From Cyanobacteria bacterium UBA8803 (GTDB taxonomy: Bacteria > Cyanobacteriota > Cyanobacteriia > Cyanobacteriales > Coleofasciculaceae), in assembly GCA_003505715.1 (NCBI GenBank), contig DNXU01000427.1:1-15663 (forward strand): 15,663 nt of DNA. The letters are read 5' to 3'. The notes beneath the pieces are model-generated. The model did not search any database, had not been told where the DNA came from, and worked only from the letters and a program-made list of their open reading frames with translations. Position numbers and translations under genes: made by a program. This document shows positions 8,521-15,001 of the stretch, piece after piece; position 1 is the first letter of the stretch, and the number at the start of each line of letters is the position of its first letter.

Positions 8521-8693
8521 GATGGCAACCCTTTGGAAAAACAATAAATATAGGTCAGGCATTCGCTGGAGTACATATTGCAAACCCCTGGTTGTTTAGA
8601 ACAGACAGGAATGTTATTGCATGGCTTCAGAGCGGAATGCAGAGGAGAACTGCCAGTAGAAGAGCTTTCGCCAGCAGTTCTTTTTTTATATAG
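8517..8693 (+). CDS. Small 58-aa ORF overlapping the DUF4157 stop; possible immunity gene or remnant
   Basis: The ATG overlaps the upstream stop in an ATGA arrangement, the usual sign of translational coupling. The frame gives 58 residues beginning MRWQPFGKTINIGQAFAG and ends with TAG right after the T-tract of a hairpin. Its last 15 or so codons are thus part of the putative terminator. I recognise no family. The position just after a putative toxin tip is where an immunity gene would sit, but the protein is short, with a basic Arg/Ser-rich end, and may be a truncated gene or an untranslated frame. It has no ribosome binding site of its own beyond the coupled position. Confidence 0.4.
   Translation: MRWQPFGKTINIGQAFAGVHIANPWLFRTDRNVIAWLQSGMQRRTASRRAFASSSFFI
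8646..8690 (+). terminator. Rho-independent terminator after the DUF4157 gene
   Basis: AGAACTGC (8646-8653) pairs perfectly with GCAGTTCT (8674-8681) and runs straight into seven T (8681-8687). The 20-nt loop is large but could fold a little further inside. It should end the DUF4157 transcript and separate it from the gene at 8781. Confidence 0.65.
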
Positions 8694-8780
8694 ATAAAGG
8701 ATTAATAGCTACTGGTTCTGGCGGCATTTAGTTTTTTGCCTAAAACAAAAACATACAATCTGGAGTTCTAATAGCCTACT

Positions 8781-9038
8781 ATGAGCAGGGAAGAGAAAAC
8801 TGATCAGCAAAAGCAGATTGAAGAGCTAATCGATTTATTTGTCTTATGTATGCAAGCTGATCTAAAATCGCCGGAGCATCTCGACCTGGGGAAAAAATTC
8901 AATAGGTTACTAGATTGTTATCTCCAAGAATATCAGAGCGAAAGCGTTGGAACATTTGCATTGCGCGTATCCAGAATGGGACTTCCATATGAGGAAGTGT
9001 TACAAGATATCATCTATGTGCGGGGGTTGGGTAGCTAG
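8781..9038 (+). CDS. Hypothetical 85-aa acidic helical protein
   Basis: This complete small protein begins MSREEKTDQQKQIEELIDLF and looks mostly alpha-helical and charged, with no signal peptide or membrane segment. I do not recognise a family. A TGGAG lies at 8761-8765, 15 nt before the ATG, so the ribosome binding site is weak. TACAAT at 8754-8759 could be a -10 box, but no good -35 is visible. It follows the DUF4157 terminator and ends 12 nt before the TTG of the YbjN-domain gene, whose Shine-Dalgarno-like AGGAG overlaps this stop codon, so the two are probably co-transcribed and perhaps translationally coupled. A role as immunity protein or accessory factor for the upstream toxin is possible but unsupported. 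Confidence 0.6.
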   Translation: MSREEKTDQQKQIEELIDLFVLCMQADLKSPEHLDLGKKFNRLLDCYLQEYQSESVGTFALRVSRMGLPYEEVLQDIIYVRGLGS

Positions 9039-9050
9039 GAGTGAGTTTTC

Positions 9051-10220
9051 TTGTCACCCTTTCAGTCCTTTGGGATTTCTATGAGACCCATGACTACTAA
9101 GACTGAACATTGTCACCTAAACAGCGATTTAACACTACACGATCGCACCACTACCCCCCTACCCATCCACGCAGTCGCCCTAGCCCTAACCATACAAGAC
9201 GACGAACTCATTGAATGTCGTCTCACCTTCCAAGTCAACCCCGAACTCTACGAACACATCGAAACAGAGGCATTATTTAATCTTAAGCCAGAAGTGCGTA
9301 ACCCTCTCTCGCCTAGAGAATTCCTACCCGAACCCGACATCAAGATCGAAACCACTTTAAAGCCCGATTTGCTACCTCGCCTAGCAGGACACGCTACCAA
9401 TATTGATGAAGCTGCAAACTATATCCTGAATCTAAGCCAAGAACAACCCGATGACCCATTGCTATCTACTGAGAATTGGTTAGCCCTGTCCGTCAAACAG
9501 CTACAGGAATCGGGTGAGGCTGGCTACCGCACCCTTTGGGATTATATTAGTCCAGCAGCTCTTGCTCAAGCCGCTACTTCAGGTTCAAGTGAAGAAATTT
9601 CTGAGGTTATCGTTAACTTCTTCAAAGATTGGACAGAGGCTAATCTGTCTGAAGCTACGCAAAAAGCCACTTCCCAGATGCTTGAGAGAATAACCAATTT
9701 CTTCAAGGATTTGGCTGATGTCAATTTGGATGAGCAAGTAGAGATACTCCAACAGAACATCTCTAAAAGCACACAAATTTTTGAAGAAATGGTCAATTTT
9801 TTTAAAGAAGACGAATGGCCTTTCGTGCAAATTGAAGCAAACCAAATTTTAGAGATGGTTTTCCACGGTGAGAATGGAGAATGGAAGTGCTATGCTCAAG
9901 CTAGGGAAGAAGAAAAACAATTCGTATTTTACTCACTTTGCCCCGTTAAAGTACCAAAACGCAAGCGTCGGGCTGTAGGAGAATTTATGTCGAGAGCAAA
10001 TTATGGCATGATTATCGGTAATTTTGAACTCGACTTCACCGACGGTGAAATTCGTTATAAAACTAGTATTGATGTTGAGGGTGATAGACTTACATCAGCA
10101 TTAATTAGACAGTTGGTTGATGCCAACGTAACGATGATGGATAAATACTTGCCTGGTATTAATTTAGTAATTGATGGTGAAGCATCGCCAGAAGATGCGA
10201 TCGCCCAAATTGAAAGCTAA
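9051..10220 (+). CDS. YbjN-domain protein with extra N-terminal domain and NFFK repeats
   Basis: 389 aa if started at TTG 9051. That start has GGAG at 9038-9041 nine bases upstream; ATG codons at 9081 or 9090 are alternatives without a clear ribosome binding site, so the start is uncertain. The C-terminal 150 residues match the YbjN family as found in cyanobacteria: NFFKEDEWPF, then HGENGEWKCYA, RANYGMIIGNFELDF, RYKTSIDVEG and a final APS/EDAI-type tail. The family fold resembles type III secretion chaperones; its role in cyanobacteria is unknown to me. The first 80 residues form a separate beta-rich domain (ALALTIQDDELIECRLTFQV) that recurs as a fragment downstream. Between them lie two extra NFFKD helices (N189, N216) before the domain's own copy (N249). 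No signal peptide is seen. Confidence 0.8.
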   Translation: MSPFQSFGISMRPMTTKTEHCHLNSDLTLHDRTTTPLPIHAVALALTIQDDELIECRLTFQVNPELYEHIETEALFNLKPEVRNPLSPREFLPEPDIKIETTLKPDLLPRLAGHATNIDEAANYILNLSQEQPDDPLLSTENWLALSVKQLQESGEAGYRTLWDYISPAALAQAATSGSSEEISEVIVNFFKDWTEANLSEATQKATSQMLERITNFFKDLADVNLDEQVEILQQNISKSTQIFEEMVNFFKEDEWPFVQIEANQILEMVFHGENGEWKCYAQAREEEKQFVFYSLCPVKVPKRKRRAVGEFMSRANYGMIIGNFELDFTDGEIRYKTSIDVEGDRLTSALIRQLVDANVTMMDKYLPGINLVIDGEASPEDAIAQIES

Positions 10221-10278
10221 CTATCAATTCATCTAAGTCATCTTCCCACCCACCAATTTAAGTGCGATCGCAAGCTAA

Positions 10279-10464
10279 ATCTTCCTTAAATCTAGAACTA
10301 AAACCAGGAGTGCGATTAACAATAACAGGTTTAATCTCATCTACTCCACCCAAACCCCATTAACTCTCCAAACCATCACCCTTTCCCTAACCCAAGAAAA
10401 CAACCAAATTATTGACTGTTGTCTCACCTTCCACGTTAATCTAGAAGTCTACAGAGTAATTGAG
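10279..10464 (+). pseudogene. Decayed partial copy of the YbjN-gene N-terminal domain
   Basis: In the plus frame of 10327-10464 the translation includes LSLTQENNQIIDCCLTF and HVNLEVYRVIE, which lines up without gaps with ALALTIQDDELIECRLTF and QVNPELYEHIE of the gene just upstream (14 of 33 residues identical over the core by my count). The frame is open from a TAA at 10276-10278 but has no ATG start, and similarity ends at about 10464, eight bases before the stop of the minus-strand HNH gene. The rest of the paralogue is missing. It looks like a truncated second copy whose 3' part was lost or replaced. Confidence 0.65.
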
Positions 10465-10471
10465 GTGCGTT

Positions 10472-10750
10472 TTACCTCTGACGATGCACTCGCACCCGCT
10501 TACTTGGATCTTGCTTCTTCAGCCAAGACAAAAACTTCTGCATCTGCGGTTCATCTTTCAGCTTTTCTAGGGAGTTAAATTCCTGGGATAAGCGGGTATT
10601 GTCAAATAGAGAATGGATTTGCCGATGACAGGCTGAACAGATATTTGCCGTTGGGATGGTCTCTGGCTTTTGATTCTTAGCTTTCTGTTTGGGAATTAGG
10701 TGGTGAACCGTTAACTCTGCTACATCTCTTTCACACAGTTCGCAAATCAT
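10472..10750 (-). CDS. Small HNH endonuclease-family protein
   Basis: 92 aa, starting at ATG 10750. It has the compact HNH layout: C3-x2-C6, then H16-H17-LIPK, then C38-x2-C41-H42-x3-H46. Two CxxC pairs would hold a structural zinc, and the His residues would bind the catalytic metal. The tail (NSLEKLKDE...FLSWLKKQDP) is a conserved helical end of this small family. Its biological target is unknown; such short HNH proteins are widespread and not necessarily mobile. It starts 24 bp after the thioesterase stop on the same strand, so the two are likely one operon. It is unrelated in layout to the HNH-like tip of the DUF4157 protein, which lacks the cysteines. Confidence 0.85.
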   Translation of the reverse strand: MICELCERDVAELTVHHLIPKQKAKNQKPETIPTANICSACHRQIHSLFDNTRLSQEFNSLEKLKDEPQMQKFLSWLKKQDPSKRVRVHRQR

Positions 10751-10774
10751 TTTTAGCCCAAATAATCACATTAA

Positions 10775-11266
10775 TTATCTAGAAAGTTTCACGAGCGCAT
10801 CTTTGACCACGGGTGGCAGTTGCCGCATAATCTTGCCTTTCTCGCGGTCAACAGCAACTAAGGTAACACGACCCGTCAAGTAAAGTTCTTCTCCATCGGG
10901 AGATTGAATTTGGTAATCCCAATTGATGCGGACACCTTCCATCTGGGTCATGCGTGTCTTTACAATAGCTGTCATACCCATCTGAATCTGGCGGTGATAG
11001 CGCAGGGAAAGCTCAACGACAGGTAATTCACAGCCTAAGGCGACCAAGTTAGCATAATCAATACCAATGGAGCGCAAGCATTCAACCCGTGCCTCTTCCA
11101 TCCAACTCAGGTAAGTACCATGCCAGACTACACCAGCATAGTCTGTGTGGTGGGGATGGACTCTAACGGGATATTCAAACCAGTGTTCGGTTGTTGCGGT
11201 TAGATAATGGGTTTGGATTTCACCAGTTGGGGGTAGTTGGGTTGATGGCTGTGGTTCTTCTGGCAT
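10775..11266 (-). CDS. Acyl-CoA thioesterase, 4HBT/YbgC-type hotdog family
   Basis: 163 aa, ATG at 11266. The core from about residue 30 is a single hotdog domain with the family active-site segment TDYAGVVWHGTYLSWMEEAR (residues 41-60); D42 is the expected catalytic Asp. Members hydrolyse acyl-CoA or aroyl-CoA thioesters in the cytosol, usually as tetramers. In cyanobacteria one relative acts on 1,4-dihydroxy-2-naphthoyl-CoA in phylloquinone synthesis, but I cannot assign that substrate here. The first 27 residues are Pro/Gln/Thr-rich and probably disordered, so a later start is possible, although no in-frame ATG stands out. It heads a probable two-gene unit with the HNH protein. Confidence 0.85.
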   Translation of the reverse strand: MPEEPQPSTQLPPTGEIQTHYLTATTEHWFEYPVRVHPHHTDYAGVVWHGTYLSWMEEARVECLRSIGIDYANLVALGCELPVVELSLRYHRQIQMGMTAIVKTRMTQMEGVRINWDYQIQSPDGEELYLTGRVTLVAVDREKGKIMRQLPPVVKDALVKLSR

Positions 11267-11387
11267 AGAGAGATAATTAGAGAAAAGTTATCCTGTTAGT
11301 ATCTAGATAACATGCCAACAACCGTAAACCGCAAGCGGGAATAACCGACATATTGAGAAGGATGAGGGATGAGAGGGGAGAGATTTT

Positions 11388-11411
11388 CATTTATTTATTC
11401 ATTTATTTATT
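11388..11411. repeat. 12-bp tandem repeat CATTTATTTATT x2
   Basis: Two perfect copies of CATTTATTTATT lie in the 229-bp gap between the divergent thioesterase and caspase genes. The AT-rich block would melt easily and may help form a promoter, but I see no convincing -35/-10 pair. Slippage could change its length. Confidence 0.8.
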
Positions 11412-11495
11412 AGGAGTGACAGCTTTTGGAGTGTGTAGTGAAAATAGGAAATAGCGGAGAAAGCTTCATATTTGTTACTTAAGAACAAGTATCGT

Positions 11496-13703
11496 ATGTC
11501 CCCGATCAAGCGCCGTCAGTTTTTGCAATTTGCGGGTTCAACCTTGGCAGGCTTAGGTTTGAGCCAGCTAGATCTTCAGAGCATGGGCGATCGCTATGCC
11601 CGCGTTCTGGCTCAAAGTACCCCGCGCAAGTTGGCTTTATTGGTGGGGATTAATACTTATAAAAATGCACCTTTAAAAGGCTGCATCACGGATGTTAACT
11701 TACAGCAGCAATTGCTGATTCACCGCTTTGGCTTCAATCCCAAAGATATCTTAATTCTCACTGATGGACAAGCGACCCGTCAGGGACTTCTCAGTGCCTT
11801 CGAGGAACACCTAATTAAGCAGGCTAAACCTGGAGATATAGTGGTCTATCACTTCTCCGGACATGGTTCTCAAGTCAAAGATCCCGACTGCGACTTTTCC
11901 GATTGCCTTAACAGTACCTTCGTGCCGATAGATGGTATCCTCCCAGAGGGATTTCCCCAACAACCAGGTGCTGTGGCAGATATTATGGGACATACCTTAT
12001 TCTTGCTGATGTCCGCCCTGCAAACAGAAAACGTTACCGTTGTTCTGGATAGCTGTCACTCTGGCGGGGGTACTAGGGGGAACTTCCAAGTGCGATCGCG
12101 TAGTGGTGGTTCTCAACTCCAACCCCTAGAGGTGGAACGCGCTTATCAGCAAAAGTGGCTTTCCCAGCTAAACCTCTCACCTGACGAATTTAAACGCCGC
12201 CGTCGTGCGGGAGTGGCAAAAGGGGTGGTGATTGCTTCTACCAAACGAGACCAACTGGCAGCAGATGCGCCCTTCGATGACTTTTTTGCAGGTGCCTTTA
12301 CTTATTTCATGACTCAATATCTGTGGCAGCAAACGGCGAACGATTCCTTTACCAGTGCCATACCCAATATTGCTCGCAGTACTACTCGCATGTCGTTTAC
12401 CAGCCAAGAACCCCTCATGGAGTTAAAACCTGGTAGTAGCTACGGCAATAACCCAGTTTATTTTACCAACGAACAAACTCCCCCTGCGGAAGCCGTGATT
12501 ACCCAAGTTCAAGGAAATCAGGCGCAATTGTGGTTGGGGGGACTCGATCCTGACAGTTTAGCTGCTTTTAATACAGGTAGCATTCTTTCCGTTATCGATA
12601 ATCAAGGTCGCCCCCAGGGACGGGTACAGTTAGAATCTCGTCAAGGTTTGGTGGGAAAAGCCAAATTGCTGGATGCCGTCCAACCAGGAGCCTTGTTGCA
12701 AGAAAGTACTAGGGGCATTCCCAATAATCTAACGTTAAAGATTGGTATCGACCCCTCTCTTGGTAACGAGATGAATGCCGCCAAATCAGCACTGCAAGCA
12801 ATCTCGCGAGTAGAAGCTATTCCGTTGCAACAACAAGAAGTTCACTATATTTTCGGACGAATGACAGAGGCTTACCGCCAGCAATTGCGATCGCACGCGG
12901 CCTCTAATCTACCCGATAACGGCAGTTTAGGATTGTTTTCCCCAGCGCTGGAGTTAGTCCCCAACTCCTTCGGCGCGAAAACGGAAACCGTCACCGATGC
13001 GATCGCCCGCCTGCGCCCCAAGTTCAAATCCTTACTAGCCGCCCGCATTGTTAAAACCATCCTCAATTCCAACTCCTCCCGCCTGAATGTAACCGCTGCT
13101 ATGCGTCCGGAGGGTACTGCGGAAACAATCGCTCCTGCCTTCACCATTCGCGGCAGCCTCACCCAAGGAACCAATGCCAATCGACCGCCGTCAATTCCTC
13201 CTGGTGTCCAAAAACTGCCCCTAGGTACACCCGTGCAGCTACTGGTTAGCAATAACGAGTCTAGCCCCCTGTATCTCAGCGTGTTAGTAATTGACCCGAC
13301 TGGGGAAATTTCGGTGATTTTTCCCAATCAATGGGCTGCTGCTGAGGAGGTAACCTTGGTCGCCCCAGGCCAGATGCTAAAAATTCCCGATCCCAGCCAA
13401 GATAGCTTTAGTCTGGTCGCTCAGGAACCGAAAGGGGTTGCTGAGGTGCTGATTCTTGCCAGTCGAACTCCCTTGCGCCAAGCCTTGCAAGCGATAAGAA
13501 CAGTAGCCTTAGACCGAGGATACTCCAGCGGACCAGTTACCCTGGATGCGTCAGGTCAGGTCAATGAACCAGCTGAGGTGATTGATCGCTTGCTCGATGA
13601 CATTAATAATGATACTGGTAGAGGTATGGGGAACAGTAATACTGTTCGCCAAATCGAGACTAGCCAACTGGCAGCTCTATCCATTACCTTTGAGGTAATT
13701 TAG
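11496..13703 (+). CDS. Tat-exported caspase-family (peptidase C14) protein with DUF4384-like C-terminus
   Basis: 735 aa from ATG 11496; the frame also allows a TTG at 11472 with GGAG about 13 nt upstream, so the start is not certain. The N-terminus KRRQFLQFAGSTLAGLGL is a twin-arginine signal with a hydrophobic core, and cleavage near VLAQS is likely. Residues about 43-330 form the p20-like caspase domain: KLALLVGINTY, catalytic H123 in FSGHGSQ and C187 in VVLDSCHSGG. Cyanobacterial metacaspase-like and orthocaspase proteins of this family cleave after basic residues in studied cases; its substrate here is unknown. From about residue 555 a beta-rich region (VQLLVSNNES, LYLSVLVIDPTGEISVIFPN) fits DUF4384, common in exported caspase-family proteins. 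Both dyad residues are present, so it is probably active. Confidence 0.9.
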   Translation: MSPIKRRQFLQFAGSTLAGLGLSQLDLQSMGDRYARVLAQSTPRKLALLVGINTYKNAPLKGCITDVNLQQQLLIHRFGFNPKDILILTDGQATRQGLLSAFEEHLIKQAKPGDIVVYHFSGHGSQVKDPDCDFSDCLNSTFVPIDGILPEGFPQQPGAVADIMGHTLFLLMSALQTENVTVVLDSCHSGGGTRGNFQVRSRSGGSQLQPLEVERAYQQKWLSQLNLSPDEFKRRRRAGVAKGVVIASTKRDQLAADAPFDDFFAGAFTYFMTQYLWQQTANDSFTSAIPNIARSTTRMSFTSQEPLMELKPGSSYGNNPVYFTNEQTPPAEAVITQVQGNQAQLWLGGLDPDSLAAFNTGSILSVIDNQGRPQGRVQLESRQGLVGKAKLLDAVQPGALLQESTRGIPNNLTLKIGIDPSLGNEMNAAKSALQAISRVEAIPLQQQEVHYIFGRMTEAYRQQLRSHAASNLPDNGSLGLFSPALELVPNSFGAKTETVTDAIARLRPKFKSLLAARIVKTILNSNSSRLNVTAAMRPEGTAETIAPAFTIRGSLTQGTNANRPPSIPPGVQKLPLGTPVQLLVSNNESSPLYLSVLVIDPTGEISVIFPNQWAAAEEVTLVAPGQMLKIPDPSQDSFSLVAQEPKGVAEVLILASRTPLRQALQAIRTVALDRGYSSGPVTLDASGQVNEPAEVIDRLLDDINNDTGRGMGNSNTVRQIETSQLAALSITFEVI
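13683..13699 (+). repeat. Hairpin over the caspase-gene stop codon
   Basis: ATTACCT-TTG-AGGTAAT is a perfect 7-bp stem with a 3-nt loop ending just before the TAG stop at 13701. No T-tract follows, so it is a weak terminator candidate at best; it may guard the 3' end of the message. Confidence 0.35.
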
Positions 13704-14189
13704 GACGTTCCGGACTCTGGCAGCACTTGCAGTAGTGGGGCGATGGCTGCCTCAAATGGCTCTTGGGTGGAGAGCGTACTTTAGAAAGAGAGGATTAAGA
13801 TTTAATGAAGTCGTAACTGTAGAACTATCATCCTTTGGTTAAAGTCCAAGAGGGTTAAAGGCTCCCGTCTTTCTGTTATACTAGCTTGCCTGTAAAAGTT
13901 ACGTTAGGAAACGTCTAAATATTCTGTAATAATTAAAGGAAGAAGAAAACCATTAGCTTTAATTGTGGGGATTGCGACTCTGAGGTCAAAAGAGAGGTTG
14001 CGATCGCACGGGGTAGATGGAATTGAGGAGTTTGAATTTACTACATCAGTCTGAGTTGTTGAGGTTGGTAAGGATCGTCAGAGGATTGTCTGGACGTGAG
14101 AACCGTTCGTCAATCAAATCCGTCCTTAGCCAGCATGATTGCTGGTGTAAGCAAATTTGTTTGAAAGTCCAAGTCTGGAGGTATCTCTC
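13704..14189 (+). promoter_or_regulatory. Intergenic region with probable promoter and long 5' leader of the RRM gene
   Basis: No gene is evident in these 486 bp. GGCAGC (13719-13724) and GCTGCC (13746-13751) could pair as a 3' structure for the caspase transcript. TATACT at 13877-13882 preceded by TGT forms a good extended -10, with GTTAAA at the -35 position 17 bp upstream. Starting there, the leader would be about 300 nt. Within it lie AATTAAAG (13931-13938) paired with CTTTAATT (13957-13964), a HIP1 octamer at 14000-14007, and the hairpin CCAGCA-TGAT-TGCTGG (14130-14145) 45 nt before the start. Long leaders are known for cold-induced cyanobacterial RRM genes; that this is one is inference. 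Confidence 0.45.
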
Positions 14190-14666
14190 ATGTCCGTTCG
14201 TCTTTATGTAGGCAATTTGCCCAAAGAACAAGTAAACCGCGATGAACTGCACGCTGTTTTTGCAGAAGCTAGTAAGTCGGTTTCCACAAAAGTGATTAAA
14301 GACCGCAAAACTGGCAAATGCCGGGGCTTTGGCTTTGTTACTGTACCTACCGATGAGCTAGCCAATGAAATCATTGAGAAGTTCAACGGTCATATGTTCA
14401 AAGACGCGGCGCTGAAAATTGAAAAAGCGCAGCCCAAGTCTAAGAATGAGGAAGATGAGCCACGCTCATCAAGTACTAGCAGTAGCACTAGCGGTACTAG
14501 CAATCCTCCTACCCGTCGCAGTGGCAATAAAAAGTCCAAACAACGCGCTTCTTCTGGGAGTACAACATCAACCTCTGACTCCGGTTCTATTCAACCCGAT
14601 CCGCGTTGGGCAGATCAGCTGGCATTGCTGAAGGAGCGCTTAGCTGCTCAAGCTACTAATTCCTAG
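14190..14666 (+). CDS. RRM-domain RNA-binding protein
   Basis: 158 aa with one RNA recognition motif followed by a tail. RNP2 is LYVGNL (residues 5-10) and RNP1 is RGFGFVTV (residues 45-52); the aromatic residues that stack on RNA are present, although the last RNP1 position is Val in place of an aromatic. I chose ATG 14190 because GGAGG at 14177-14181 sits eight bases upstream; the upstream in-frame extension to 14157 adds no domain. The tail (about 90-145) is rich in Ser, Thr, Lys and Arg and probably disordered, ending in a short amphipathic helix, WADQLALLKERLAAQ. Members of this cyanobacterial group bind RNA; several are cold-induced and some affect mRNA localisation. The tail here is longer than in the glycine-rich cold-shock type. 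Confidence 0.92.
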   Translation: MSVRLYVGNLPKEQVNRDELHAVFAEASKSVSTKVIKDRKTGKCRGFGFVTVPTDELANEIIEKFNGHMFKDAALKIEKAQPKSKNEEDEPRSSSTSSSTSGTSNPPTRRSGNKKSKQRASSGSTTSTSDSGSIQPDPRWADQLALLKERLAAQATNS

Positions 14667-14702
14667 TGCTGTGAAGGCAGAAGTTTGAAGGCAAAAGGGG
14701 AG

Positions 14703-14724
14703 AAAGCTTTTACAGTAAGCTTTT
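14703..14724 (+). terminator. Weak hairpin after the RRM gene
   Basis: AAAGCTT (14703-14709) and AAGCTTT (14717-14723) form a 7-bp, AT-rich stem with a 7-nt loop, followed by only a short T run. It lies 37 nt past the stop and may act as a terminator, but stem strength and T-tract are both poor. Confidence 0.3.
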
Positions 14725-14844
14725 GAACCTTGTTGAACTGGCGGGTTATTTCTGCCAAGCTGCACTAGTTCTAGCTTTATCTTTGAACTGGGGATGGGGG
14801 ATTGGTAAGATCGGCCAGTCCCCTACCTTGTTCTGAAAATAGCC

Positions 14845-14932
14845 GGACTTACGCAACTAGACCATATATAGGGGCAATGGTGTCTTAGCTACCGCATAAC
14901 ACACCCTACTAATAGAGGTTCTGCGTAATTCC
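14845..14932. mobile_element. MITE-like 88-bp element with 11-bp terminal inverted repeats
   Basis: The left end GGACTTACGCA (14845-14855) and the right end TGCGTAATTCC (14922-14932) are inverted repeats with 10 of 11 matches. Ends of this sequence are familiar from cyanobacterial transposon remnants. It has no coding capacity, so it would need a transposase in trans. Inside is a second hairpin, GGTGTCTTA (14879-14887) with TAACACACC (14897-14905), which resembles the common cyanobacterial GTAGGGTGTGTTA intergenic repeat. No clear target duplication is seen, so it is probably an old copy. Confidence 0.6.
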
Positions 14933-15001
14933 TAATAGGCAGGAAAAGTAGGCAAAACTCCGGTAGGAAAATTTTCAATTTGACTGAGAGGGATTGTAAG
15001 C

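Larger units (their letters stand above)
14667..15001. other. Intergenic region rich in inverted repeats before rpiA
   Basis: This 335-bp gap has no credible ORF. It holds a hairpin near the RRM stop, a GC-rich stem (GGGGATTGG 14797-14805 with CCAGTCCCC 14815-14823, one G-T pair, no T-tract after it), the MITE-like element, and the palindrome GAAAATTTTC (14967-14976). The rpiA ribosome binding site is probably in GAGAGGGA (about 14986-14993). I see no firm promoter for rpiA. Confidence 0.6.

Noticed and set aside
10279..10575. Functional small gene in the frame of the YbjN-gene fragment
   Set aside because: There is no ATG in the frame and the similarity stops at about 10464, where the frame runs antisense into the HNH gene.
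12872..13327. 151-codon minus-strand ORF inside the caspase-family gene
   Set aside because: It lies opposite a well-supported gene and shows no domain; the codon pattern supports the plus-strand gene.
14046..14252. Minus-strand ORF across the RRM leader
   Set aside because: It overlaps the RRM start and ribosome binding site and has no family features.
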